Shown here: in pieces, positions 43,608 to 51,432 of the stretch
Numbering within the stretch: position 1 is the stretch's first letter
Layout: every line of letters starts with the position of its first letter
Assembly (NCBI RefSeq): GCF_000746275.1
Contig: NZ_JQKX01000026.1
Location: forward strand, 1 to 64,000
Reading direction: 5' to 3'
DNA from: Thermopetrobacter sp. TC1
GTDB lineage: Bacteria > Pseudomonadota > Alphaproteobacteria > Rhizobiales > Aestuariivirgaceae
Length of the DNA: 64,000 nt
Made by a program: the position numbers and the translations under genes
Notes under the pieces: generated by a model
The model's input: the letters and a program-made list of their open reading frames with translations, nothing else
What the model was told of the DNA's origin: nothing
The model's database searches: none

Positions 43608-44972
43608 TCACTCCGCCGGGGTGGCCGCAGGGGCGATGATCTCCTTCTCGCGCGGCACGAAGACCGAGTAGAGATAGAGGAACACCGCCAGCAGAACCAC
43701 CACACCGGCACCCTCGCGGAAGAGGTAGAAGAGCGTCAGCTCATCCTGCACGTCCATGAAGTTCTCGCCACGGACGCGCTGCAGGTGCGTCTGCACGGCA
43801 CCGGCGAAGGTGAGCGCGAAGGTGATGAAGGCCATGGCGCCGGTCATCACCCAGAAGGAGACCATGTTGAGCACCTGGTTGTAGGGCTCGCGGCCCAGCA
43901 GCTTGGGCATGGCGTAGGTGATGAAGGCCAGGTTGAGGCAGACATAGGCGCCATAGAAGGCCAGGTGCCCGTGCGACATGGTCACCTGCGTGCCGTGCGT
44001 GTAGTAGTTCACCGGGGCGAGCGTGTGCAGGAAGCCCCAGATGCCGGCTCCGAAGAAGGCAAGCACCGCACAGCCCAGCGTCCAGAGCAGGGCCGCCTTG
44101 TTGGGATGCTCGCGCTGGCCCTTCCAGACCATGGTGAAGACGAAGAGGACCATGGCGAAGAAGGGCACCACCTCAAGCGAGGAGAAGATGGAGCCGATCC
44201 ACTGCCAGTAGGCGGGCGTGCCGATCCAGTAATAGTGATGGCCCGTGCCGAGAATGCCGGTGAACAGCGAGAGCGCGGCGAGACCATAGATCCACTTCTC
44301 CACCATCTCGCGGTCAACACCGGCGAGCTTGAGCATCAGGAAGGCAAGCACCGCGGCCATCACCAGCTCCCAGACGCCTTCCACCCACAGGTGGACGATC
44401 CACCACCAGAACATCTTGTCCAGCGCAAGGTTGGCGGGGTTGTAGAAGGCGAAGAGGAAGAAGATGGCAATGCCCCACAGGCCAAGCAGCAGCACATTGG
44501 CCACCGCCGTCTTGCGCCCCTTCAGCACCGTCATGGTGACATTGTAGAGGAAGATGAGGGCGGCAACGACGATGCCGAGCTGCACCCACACGGGCTGCTC
44601 GATGAACTCACGCCCCTGCTTGCCAAGGAACGGATTGCCGTGGAACAGGTCGAAGATATAGGTGACCACCACGCCTGCCGTGCCGAGAACCAGAATGGCC
44701 AGCTGGACATAGGCCAGGGTGGGGTTCTCGATCTCGCGTTCGGCCTCCTCAGGGATGATGTAATAGGCGATGCCGAAGAAGCCGGTGAGCAGCCACACGA
44801 TCAGGGAGTTCGTGTGCAGCATGCGCAGGATGTTGAAGGGCAGGACCTCGGCCAGGAAGTTGGGATTGAGATAGACATAGCCGATGACCACGCCCATGAG
44901 CACCTGCACCACGAACAATACCATGGCGAAGGCGAAATACGCCAGGGAGATCTTCTGGGATTGATACTTCAT
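43608..44972 (-). CDS. norB: Nitric oxide reductase subunit B
   Basis: 454 aa, about twelve transmembrane helices. The catalytic subunit that reduces two NO to N2O, with heme b, heme b3 and non-heme iron FeB. Metal-ligand histidines are seen in MLHTNSLIVWLLTGFFGIAYY, WWWIVHLWVEGVWELVM, LGTGHHYYWIG, and NYYTHGTQVTMSHGHLAFYGAYV. The WWWIVHLWVEGVWE glutamate is the FeB-site residue of cNOR. The start MKYQSQKISLAYFAFAMVLFVVQ is the usual one. It is 17 nt after norC, forming the cytochrome c-dependent (cNOR) enzyme. Confidence 0.97.
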   Translation of the reverse strand: MKYQSQKISLAYFAFAMVLFVVQVLMGVVIGYVYLNPNFLAEVLPFNILRMLHTNSLIVWLLTGFFGIAYYIIPEEAEREIENPTLAYVQLAILVLGTAGVVVTYIFDLFHGNPFLGKQGREFIEQPVWVQLGIVVAALIFLYNVTMTVLKGRKTAVANVLLLGLWGIAIFFLFAFYNPANLALDKMFWWWIVHLWVEGVWELVMAAVLAFLMLKLAGVDREMVEKWIYGLAALSLFTGILGTGHHYYWIGTPAYWQWIGSIFSSLEVVPFFAMVLFVFTMVWKGQREHPNKAALLWTLGCAVLAFFGAGIWGFLHTLAPVNYYTHGTQVTMSHGHLAFYGAYVCLNLAFITYAMPKLLGREPYNQVLNMVSFWVMTGAMAFITFALTFAGAVQTHLQRVRGENFMDVQDELTLFYLFREGAGVVVLLAVFLYLYSVFVPREKEIIAPAATPAE

Positions 44973-44989
44973 GGTTCCTTACCCTCCCC

Positions 44990-45433
44990 TCAGCCGGCGA
45001 GATTGGGCGGCCAGTTCTGGGTGTTGATCTTGCTCGTCCACTCGAAGAAATCGACGAGGTCGTTGAGCTGCTGATCGGTGAGATCGAAGTGCGGCATCTG
45101 ACGCCGCCCTTCCACGCCGGTGGGCATGGACTTGATCCAGGTGATGATGGCCTCGCGGGCCGCCTTGGGATCATTGTCGTTGTTGGCCAGGTAACGCTTC
45201 CAGACGTTGCCCAGCTCCGGCGCGTAATAGGCGCCCTCGCCGAGAAGTGTGTGACAGTCGATGCAGGCGTTCTCCTCCCACACCTTCTTTCCGCGCACCA
45301 CGGAATCGGTCAGTGGTGGCGTGGAGACGTTGACGATATAGCTGTAGCTGTGCGCAACCAGCAGCACGAAAACCACAAAGAAGAATATCGTGCCGCCGAA
45401 GAAGATGTTGCGTGCCGTCGACTTGGTTTGCAT
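44990..45433 (-). CDS. norC: Nitric oxide reductase subunit C
   Basis: 147 aa. One N-terminal membrane anchor (NIFFGGTIFFFVVFVLLVAHSYSY) precedes a monoheme cytochrome c domain with CIDCHTLLGEGAYYAPELG near residue 61. The distal Met ligand is in RQMPHFDLTDQQLNDLVDFF. It passes electrons from periplasmic donors to NorB. The start at 45433 (MQTKSTARN) has GAGGGGAAG upstream; an in-frame start at 45514 would overlap the FNR-type box and is unlikely. First gene of norCBQDEF. Confidence 0.97.
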   Translation of the reverse strand: MQTKSTARNIFFGGTIFFFVVFVLLVAHSYSYIVNVSTPPLTDSVVRGKKVWEENACIDCHTLLGEGAYYAPELGNVWKRYLANNDNDPKAAREAIITWIKSMPTGVEGRRQMPHFDLTDQQLNDLVDFFEWTSKINTQNWPPNLAG

Positions 45434-45500
45434 GACCGCTTCCCCTCGTTCATTCGTGGGCTCGCGGCGCAAGCTTACGAAGCCTTCATCTTTTTCCGCC

Positions 45501-45514
45501 TTGACCATTGTCAA
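45501..45514. promoter_or_regulatory. FNR/NnrR-type box upstream of norC
   Basis: TTGACCATTGTCAA is a perfect palindrome of the TTGNC-N4-GNCAA type. It ends 67 nt before the norC start codon, a plausible activator position for a CRP/FNR-family NO sensor. Confidence 0.75.
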
Positions 45515-45624
45515 GATTCTTGCGCCTGCAGCGCGCGGAGAGGCGCTGCCGCCCTTCTCTTGACAGGATGTCGCAGCTCGATCAGAAAGCAGGAGAAGCT
45601 GATTTCGGGTATAGCCCTTGAATA

Positions 45625-45638
45625 TTGATCCAGATCAA
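45625..45638. promoter_or_regulatory. FNR-type box between norC and nirS
   Basis: TTGATCCAGATCAA has perfect TTGAT/ATCAA arms, the full anaerobox consensus. It lies midway in the divergent nirS-norC region, about 165 nt from nirS and 191 nt from norC, and could serve either promoter. Confidence 0.7.
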
Positions 45639-45704
45639 GAAATTTATTCTTATTTCTTACCAAAATGATAGGGAATTCTAGTTGACCAATACTTGGCTTT
45701 ACCC

Positions 45705-45718
45705 TTGATGAAAGTCAA
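45705..45718. promoter_or_regulatory. FNR/NnrR-type box upstream of nirS
   Basis: TTGATGAAAGTCAA, one mismatch in symmetry, ends 85 nt before the nirS start. Together with the two sites at 45501 and 45625 it forms a three-box divergent control region. Confidence 0.65.
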
Positions 45719-45803
45719 ATGCCCCTTTTCTCGCCTTGTCTAAACTCTGCGGCCGTGGGCAACCCGTGCAATCTCAACCAAAACCCTAGACTAGAGGGAC
45801 GTC

Positions 45804-47456
45804 ATGAAAAGAGCAGCATTCTACGCCTTGTTGCCGGTTGCGGCCCTGCTGCTGCCCCTGAACGGCGGGAGCGGCACGTTCACGAGCAAGGCGCACGCGG
45901 AGGACCTGCCTCCGGCGCCGACCCTGACCAAGGAGGAGTTCGAGAGGGCAAAGACGCTTTACTTCCAGCGCTGTGCCGGCTGTCACGGCGTTCTGCGCAA
46001 GGGCGCCACGGGCAAGAACCTGGAGCCCAAGAACACGCGCAAGCTGGGCACGAAGAAGCTCGCGCGCATTATTACGGAAGGCACGGACGGGGGCATGAAC
46101 CCGTTCAGCGACATCTTCAGCAAGGAAGACATCCTGCTGCTGGCGAAATACATCCAGCTGCCGCCGCCGAAGCCGCCGGAGATGTCCCTGGCCATGATGA
46201 AGAAGGCCACCAAGGTCTACGTGAAGCCGGAGGACTATCCAGACAAGCCGCTGCACGGACGCAACTGGAAGAACTTCTTCCTCGTCATCGAGCGTGACGT
46301 GGGCAAGGTGGCGGTGGTGGACGGCGACAAGCACGAGATCGTTGCGCATCTCAACACCGGCTATGCCGTGCACGTGCTGAAGTCCGCCGAGAAGCACCAT
46401 GTGAAGGAAAGCGAGCATCCGGGGCGCTTCTGGTACACCATGGGGCGTGACGGCAAGCTGACCAAGATCGACCTGTGGCAGACCCCGGACAAGATGGTGG
46501 TGGCCGAGACCAAGATCGCCTATGACGCCCGCGACGTGGCCGTCTCCGGCGACGGCAAGTACGTGGTGGGCGGTGGGTACTGGCCGCCGCACTTCGTGAT
46601 CGTGGACGCGGTGACCATGGAGCCGCTGCGCGTTATCTCCACCCGCGGCTATGACATCAACGGCGAGTATGTCGAGGAGTCCCGCGTCGCCGCCGTGTAC
46701 ACCACACCGCTGCAGACCTCGTTCCTGATCTCGGCGAAGGAGCTGGGTCAGATGTGGCAGGTGGACTACACGGACCTGAAGAACCTCAAGATCGTGCAGA
46801 TGCAGACCTCCAAGTTCCTGCACGACGGGTTCTTCGATCCCACCGGCCGCTACTTCCAGATCGCGGCGAACGCGTCGAATCAGATGGTCGTGGTCGATAC
46901 CAAGGACTGGAAGCTTGAGGCCATCATCGACGTGGGCCGCAAGCCGCACCCCGGCCCGGGTGCCAACTGGGTGGATCCCAAGTGCGGGCCTGTGGGCGGC
47001 ACGGTGTATCTGGGCGAAGGCAAGATCACGACCTGGGGCAACGATCCGAAGGGCCATCCGGATCAGGCCTGGAAGGTCTGCTACAACGTGACGCTGGACG
47101 GCCCGGGCGTGTTCATCCGCACGCACCCGAATTCGCCCTACGTGCTGGCGGATCAGACGAAGTCGCCGGATGAGGAGGTGCGTCAGTCCATCTACGCGCT
47201 GGAGAAGAAGACGCGCAAGCTCATCGGCCCCATCGTCGTGACCGAGAAGCCCGGCTATGCGGCGGTGCACATCGAGTTCAACGCCGACGGCTCGGAGTTC
47301 TGGGTCTCGGTGTGGAACCGCACCGATCCGAAGAAGCCCAATGGCGAGATCGTGGTCTACGACGCCAAGACGCTTAAGGAGAAGAAGCGCATCAAGGGCT
47401 TCTACACGCCGACGGGCAAGTTCAACGTCTCCAACCGCGCCAATCACGTGACCTGA
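45804..47456 (+). CDS. nirS: Cytochrome cd1 nitrite reductase
   Basis: 550 aa. A signal peptide of about 35 residues ends with KAHAEDLPP. The N-terminal cytochrome c domain has CAGCHGVLRKGATG near residue 57 and the heme-c methionine region EILLLAKYIQLPPPKPPEM. From about 150 on comes the eight-bladed heme d1 propeller: VIERDVGKVAVVDGDKHEIVAHLNTGYAVH, GRFWYTMGRDGKLTKIDLW, and late histidine-containing GRKPHPGPGANW and YAAVHIEFNADGSEFWVSVW. It reduces nitrite to NO in the periplasm. It is divergent from norC and followed by a cupredoxin gene. Heme d1 genes lie 5 kb downstream. Confidence 0.97.
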   Translation: MKRAAFYALLPVAALLLPLNGGSGTFTSKAHAEDLPPAPTLTKEEFERAKTLYFQRCAGCHGVLRKGATGKNLEPKNTRKLGTKKLARIITEGTDGGMNPFSDIFSKEDILLLAKYIQLPPPKPPEMSLAMMKKATKVYVKPEDYPDKPLHGRNWKNFFLVIERDVGKVAVVDGDKHEIVAHLNTGYAVHVLKSAEKHHVKESEHPGRFWYTMGRDGKLTKIDLWQTPDKMVVAETKIAYDARDVAVSGDGKYVVGGGYWPPHFVIVDAVTMEPLRVISTRGYDINGEYVEESRVAAVYTTPLQTSFLISAKELGQMWQVDYTDLKNLKIVQMQTSKFLHDGFFDPTGRYFQIAANASNQMVVVDTKDWKLEAIIDVGRKPHPGPGANWVDPKCGPVGGTVYLGEGKITTWGNDPKGHPDQAWKVCYNVTLDGPGVFIRTHPNSPYVLADQTKSPDEEVRQSIYALEKKTRKLIGPIVVTEKPGYAAVHIEFNADGSEFWVSVWNRTDPKKPNGEIVVYDAKTLKEKKRIKGFYTPTGKFNVSNRANHVT

Positions 47457-47608
47457 TCGCGCCGGTTGCAGGACGTAAACTCAAACGACGCGCAAGGAGG
47501 GTGGCGGCATGGCGATGTCGCCGCCCTTCTGCTATTCTGCGTTCAGACGGAAGGTTTCCGAACAACACCGGCCGAAAAAGACATCTGCGAAGGAAAGGGA
47601 GGGATGCG

Positions 47609-48079
47609 ATGAAACATGCCTTGATCGCTCATGCGGCTTTGGCCTTTTCCCTCATGGCGGGAGGGGCCGCGCTGGCGGCGGAGAAAACGCCTGAGCCGCC
47701 GCAGATGACGCCGGAGAAGCAGAAAATCTGCGAGGAAGCGGAACAGCGCTATCAGAAGATCTATGGTCACCCCTCCGCCAGCCTGAAGGACAAGGGCATC
47801 GTGGTGGTCAAGATGTACAAGTACACCTTCTGCCCGCCGCAGGTGCGCGTCAAACCGGGCACGACCGTGCGCTGGGTGAACGTGGACAAGCGCACCTCGC
47901 ATTCCGTCTGGTTCAAGGAGGCGGGCAAGGAAGAATCGGAGCGCATCTTCCCCGATCCCGAGGAGAAGGTGGAGATGAAGTTCGACCTGCCGCCGGGGGA
48001 ATATCCCTATCTGTGCGGCCCGCACTGGAAGACGGAGGGCATGGTCGGCAAGGTGATCGTCGATCCCAAGGCGCCGTAA
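47609..48079 (+). CDS. Cupredoxin (blue copper protein) downstream of nirS
   Basis: 156 aa with a signal peptide ending AALAAE near residue 24. An unusual N-terminal extension (TPEKQKICEEAEQRYQKIYGHP) precedes the cupredoxin fold. The type 1 copper ligands are visible: His in RTSHSVWF, then Cys, His and Met in YLCGPHWKTEGMVGKV. FCPPQVRVKPGTTVRWVN is the usual early strand pair. It most likely ferries electrons to NirS or NorC, in the way pseudoazurin or azurin does elsewhere; this is inference from position 152 nt after nirS. The start at 47609 has AAAGGGAGGG upstream. Confidence 0.87.
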   Translation: MKHALIAHAALAFSLMAGGAALAAEKTPEPPQMTPEKQKICEEAEQRYQKIYGHPSASLKDKGIVVVKMYKYTFCPPQVRVKPGTTVRWVNVDKRTSHSVWFKEAGKEESERIFPDPEEKVEMKFDLPPGEYPYLCGPHWKTEGMVGKVIVDPKAP

Positions 48080-48269
48080 GCGCGCCGCCCTTCTTCATGA
48101 TGCGCCGCGTCTTTGCGGCCTCAGCCGCCGGAGCGGGGCGATCCCGTTCCGGCCATTTCTTCATGGCAATACGGCGCGCTTAAACCTGCTGGCGAATGCC
48201 TGCGTGCCTCCTATCGCATTATCAACTCAATTGCCCTTGATATTCTTTATCATACATGAAGAACCACTT

Positions 48270-48296
48270 TTCCCCCTCCCCCTGGTAGGGGGAGGA
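48270..48296. repeat. Repeat family D, minimal copy
   Basis: CCTCCCCCTGGTAGGGGGAGG, an almost perfect palindrome. The same core bounds the longer family D elements at 58107 and 61540. Confidence 0.6.
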
Positions 48297-48340
48297 TTAA
48301 GACATTGCCTCTTTCAGGCCTGTCCTCCCTGGACTGCCGG

Positions 48341-48385
48341 GTTCCGGTTCAAGCCTGAAACAGGCAAGGTCGGGAGATGCCCATT
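48341..48385. repeat. Repeat family C, copy 3 (diverged)
   Basis: GTTCCGGTTCAAGCCTGAAACAGGCAAGG, related to the copies at 10801 and 19118 but with a weakened palindrome. Confidence 0.5.
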
Positions 48386-48534
48386 GGGTGATGCAATGGC
48401 GTGAAAAGGCGGGCCTGGGGCGGGCTGTGGCCTCTTGATTTTTGTTGCTGCCCCGGCGAAATCGGAAGGCGGCCTGCCCCTATTGGCCGATGCGGCGATC
48501 AGGCGCTGACCCATGAGATTTTGAGGAGAACGCC

Positions 48535-49440
48535 ATGGCCCTGCCCCTGAAAGAACTGGCCGACATTGCGCGGCTGCCGTTTTTGGTGCTCACGCCCATT
48601 TGTGTCGGTGCGGGCGCGGCGGTGGCCTCCTGGCGCGGTGCACCCATGGATGCGGGGCTGCTTGCCCTGGTGCTCATCGGGGCGCTGGCGGCGCATGTGG
48701 CGGTCAATGCGCTCAATGAATATGGCGACTTCAAAAGCGGGCTGGACATGGAGACGCAACGCACGCCCTTTTCCGGCGGCTCCGGCACCCTGCCCGACCG
48801 GCCGGATCTGGCGCCGCTGGCGCTGCGGCTGGGCTTGAGTGCGCTGGCGCTCACCGCGGTTCTCGGGCTTTACTTCTTCTGGCGGCGCGGGCCCGGCATT
48901 CTGCTGGCGGGGGTGCCCGGCTTCATTCTGGCCGCCACCTATACGCCGTGGATCCTGCAAAACCGCTGGCTGACGCTGATCGCCTCCGGCGCCGGGTTCG
49001 GGGCCATGGTGCTGGGCACGGAGTTCGTGCTCTCAGGTACCTACAGCGCCAGCGGGCTGTTTGCGGCGCTGGTGGTCTTCTTTCTTGTCAACAACCTGCT
49101 GCTGGCCAACCAGTTTCCGGACATGGAGGCGGACAGGCGCTTCGGTCGCAAGAACATCCCCATCACCATGGGGCCCGAACGGGCGGCGCTGATCATGGGC
49201 CTGTTCTTCCTGCTCGCCTATGCCAGCCTCGCCGCCGGCATTGCCTTCGGTGCGCTGCCGCGGGCGGCGGCGGCCGGCTTTCTCACCATGCCGCTGGCGT
49301 GGATGGTATGGCGGCGGGTGACGCGCGATCATGCCGACATGGCGCGGCTCGTTCCGGCGCTGGGGCAGAACGTCATGCTGACGCTGATCACGCCCTCGCT
49401 GCTGGGCCTCGGCATCATGGCCGCCAAATGGCTGGCGTAA
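48535..49440 (+). CDS. UbiA-family prenyltransferase
   Basis: 301 aa, eight to nine transmembrane helices. The first Asp-rich site is NALNEYGDFKSGLD near residue 59, and the second is NQFPDMEADRRFGRKNIPI near 197. These bind the prenyl diphosphate through Mg2+. NxxxDxxxGxD with an Asn-rich variant and FSGGSGTLP are closer to MenA-like 1,4-dihydroxy-2-naphthoate prenyltransferases than to UbiA or CyoE. The product is uncertain; quinone or another prenylated lipid is possible. It stands between the nirS-cupredoxin pair and the Lgt-like/radical SAM unit. Start at 48535 has GAGGAGAAC upstream. Confidence 0.83.
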   Translation: MALPLKELADIARLPFLVLTPICVGAGAAVASWRGAPMDAGLLALVLIGALAAHVAVNALNEYGDFKSGLDMETQRTPFSGGSGTLPDRPDLAPLALRLGLSALALTAVLGLYFFWRRGPGILLAGVPGFILAATYTPWILQNRWLTLIASGAGFGAMVLGTEFVLSGTYSASGLFAALVVFFLVNNLLLANQFPDMEADRRFGRKNIPITMGPERAALIMGLFFLLAYASLAAGIAFGALPRAAAAGFLTMPLAWMVWRRVTRDHADMARLVPALGQNVMLTLITPSLLGLGIMAAKWLA

Positions 49441-49515
49441 GGAAACAGGCCGAACCGGATGAATATTCTCGCTTCGGATGGAAAACATTCAGTCGACAAA
49501 AGCTTTTTTTAACAA

Positions 49516-49761
49516 TCATTCTTTTTTCCTGAAGATCAAGTTGGACTTTTTGATAGACAAATAACCGGCAATCAACATGGCTACAGGAAGCAGGAACAAT
49601 AGCCAGCCAATCATATCGAAATATGTTTCAAAAACATGCTTAATCCCAAATTGCATAAGATCACTTATGAATACTGCCATATAAATAACAGCACATAGTC
49701 CCCCATAAAAAATAAGTAATATTCCTGTAATAAGCATTACGTATGCGATGAGTTTGTTCAT
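49516..49761 (-). CDS. AT-rich small membrane protein, two transmembrane helices
   Basis: 81 aa from MNKLIAYVMLITG at 49761, where AAAGGGG lies 7 nt upstream; an ATG at 49779 overlaps the previous frame's stop. Hydrophobic segments at about residues 4-35 and 53-72 are followed by a basic tail (SIKKSNLIFRKKE). It has no recognised domain. Its base composition is far more AT-rich than the flanks. It follows another small two-helix protein (49776-50032) and the radical SAM gene on the same strand with overlapping stop/start codons, so it probably belongs to that unit. Confidence 0.6.
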   Translation of the reverse strand: MNKLIAYVMLITGILLIFYGGLCAVIYMAVFISDLMQFGIKHVFETYFDMIGWLLFLLPVAMLIAGYLSIKKSNLIFRKKE

Positions 49762-49775
49762 CACAGCCCCTTTCA

Positions 49776-50032
49776 TCATTTGGAAGTTTCATCCTTCTGT
49801 TTCAAAGATTCGTTTTGATCCTTGCGTTTTGATCTATACTTTTTTTTGAGCATGACTATCCCTATGGTGATTAAGATAACCCCAATAAATAACACACCAC
49901 AAGATAATAGATAAAGCTCCCATTATAATTATAAGAAGTAGTTTTAATATATATGCATGTGCTTTCAAACAATGATAACAGGATAGCGCCTATTATCAAA
50001 ATGACACCAATAATGCCCATGAATATTTTCAT
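49776..50032 (-). pseudogene. Frameshifted small membrane protein gene
   Basis: The ATG at 50032 overlaps the stop of the radical SAM gene as ATGA and has TGAGGGGAAAATGGC upstream. The first frame reads MKIFMGIIGVILIIGAILLSLF, a membrane helix, and stops after 53 codons at 49871. The overlapping -1 frame is open from about 49923 and supplies a second helix (WELYLLSCGVLFIGVILITIG) and a Lys-rich tail. It stops at 49776, directly over the next gene's ATG. Joined near TAATTATAATGGG they make an 84-residue two-helix protein like its neighbour. It may be a true frameshift mutation, a sequencing error, or programmed frameshifting; AT-rich like the next gene. Confidence 0.6.
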
Positions 50033-51432
50033 GCCATTTTCCCCTCATGGCATGCGCCGGTGCCGGGCCTGTAAAACAGGTTGTATGTGTCTATGGGGAT
50101 GATGCGGCCATCATCGGTTACAAAATGGATGCAGGAGCGTTTCACGCGTCCCAGGCAGAAGTTGGCGGCATCAAGAAATTCGACAATGGCAACGCGGAAA
50201 ATGTCGGCATAGGAAAGATTTTCAGGCATTCTGATCTGCGGCAGGCAGCACAACATGGACTGAAGCCGTCCCGGGGCGCTGTCGCAGGTGGTATCAAGCG
50301 AGAAAAATTCAAGAATGCGGGCGTGCAGCTCCGGGTATTTCTCGAAGGAGATGGCATTGGGCAATTCTGCCACGATGACATCGCGCGGAATATAGCGGGT
50401 GACCGGCGCGATCTTCTCTCCATCGCGCAGGGCGTAGCCGATGCAGATGGATTCGGGATTGCACGGCAGGGGAATGAGGTCTTCTTCGGCAAATCCACAG
50501 TCGCCTTCGATGATGGCCCGCCGGATATCGGACAGCACGACGCGCCCGCGACCTGCTGCATCGTTCAGCAGGCGACCGGCCCTTTGAACGGGCTGGAAGG
50601 TGACACCGCGCACGCATTTCCAGCGAAGGGCATGGCGGATGATGTCAGCGGGTTCATCCTCGTTCAGCCCTTTGGCGATAACCGCCACGAGCGTGGTGGA
50701 AAGGCCCGCCCGCTCCAGATTTTCCAGCGCGCGGCGGCGCACGCCCGTTAAATCGGCTCCCCGCAGCTCTTTCAACACATGGGGGCGCAGGGAGTCGAAC
50801 TGCAGATAGATTTCAAACCCCGGGGCAAAACGCGCCAATGCCTCGGCAAATTCCGGCTCGTTGGCGATGCGCACGCCATTTGTATTGAGCATGATGTGGC
50901 GGATGGGCCGCGCCTTGGCCATTTCGATGATGCGCAAGATATCGGGGTGCAGTGTTGGTTTGCCGCCGGAAATCTGCAGCAGATCGGGCTCCACTTCCGA
51001 TTCCACCAGTGTGTCGAGCATTTTTTCGATCTGCGCCAGCGTTTTGAAGCCGCCCCGCCCCGGGCCGGACGCGGCAAAGCACACGGGGCATTCCAGATTG
51101 CATTCATCCGTGATGTCGATGAGCGCCAGGCAGGAGTGCTGTTCGTGATCCGGGCAGAGACCGCAATCATGAGGGCAGCCCTTTTCAATGCGCGTTTGCG
51201 GTGCCTGGGGCAGGTCAGACACCTTCAGAAAGTCGCGCTGGCTGAGGTAATAGCTGGCATCGGTGGATATCACGGCGCGGCTTACGCCATGTTGCGGACA
51301 GCGCTTGCGAAAAACGATTGTATCGCCCTCGCGCAAAATCTTGGCCGGCACAAGGCGCAGGCATTTTTCGCACAGCGAGGTAGTCTGCCCGAGATACACA
51401 TAGGAAGACTGCTTGCGGCGAAAGGTGTTCAT
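50029..51432 (-). CDS. Radical SAM protein of the Tes/MJ0619 type
   Basis: 467 aa from MNTFRRKQSSYVY at 51432, whose ATG overlaps the Lgt-like stop. The N-terminus has CEKC and RCPQHG, a possible rubredoxin-like iron site. KGCPHDCGLCPDHEQHSCLALI comes next, an extra cluster motif just before the radical SAM triad CNLECPVC near residue 123, with QISGGKPTLHPDI as the GGE-like SAM-binding strand. Further cysteines lie near 380-400 (DTTCDSAP, MLCCLP). This cysteine layout is that of the MJ0619/tetraether synthase group, which couples lipid chains. Bacterial members are barely characterised. Coupled translationally to the Lgt-like gene, it probably modifies a lipid or lipidated substrate; inference only. 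Confidence 0.78.
   Translation of the reverse strand: MNTFRRKQSSYVYLGQTTSLCEKCLRLVPAKILREGDTIVFRKRCPQHGVSRAVISTDASYYLSQRDFLKVSDLPQAPQTRIEKGCPHDCGLCPDHEQHSCLALIDITDECNLECPVCFAASGPGRGGFKTLAQIEKMLDTLVESEVEPDLLQISGGKPTLHPDILRIIEMAKARPIRHIMLNTNGVRIANEPEFAEALARFAPGFEIYLQFDSLRPHVLKELRGADLTGVRRRALENLERAGLSTTLVAVIAKGLNEDEPADIIRHALRWKCVRGVTFQPVQRAGRLLNDAAGRGRVVLSDIRRAIIEGDCGFAEEDLIPLPCNPESICIGYALRDGEKIAPVTRYIPRDVIVAELPNAISFEKYPELHARILEFFSLDTTCDSAPGRLQSMLCCLPQIRMPENLSYADIFRVAIVEFLDAANFCLGRVKRSCIHFVTDDGRIIPIDTYNLFYRPGTGACHEGKMA

Larger units (their letters stand above)
48080..48534. other. Intergenic region with repeats C and D
   Basis: 455 nt, no supported gene. It holds a short family D palindrome (48270-48296) and a family C repeat (48341-48385). 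The segment at about 48221-48261 (AACTCAATTGCCCTTGATAT) is an inverted copy of sequence at 58235-58275. Confidence 0.55.
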
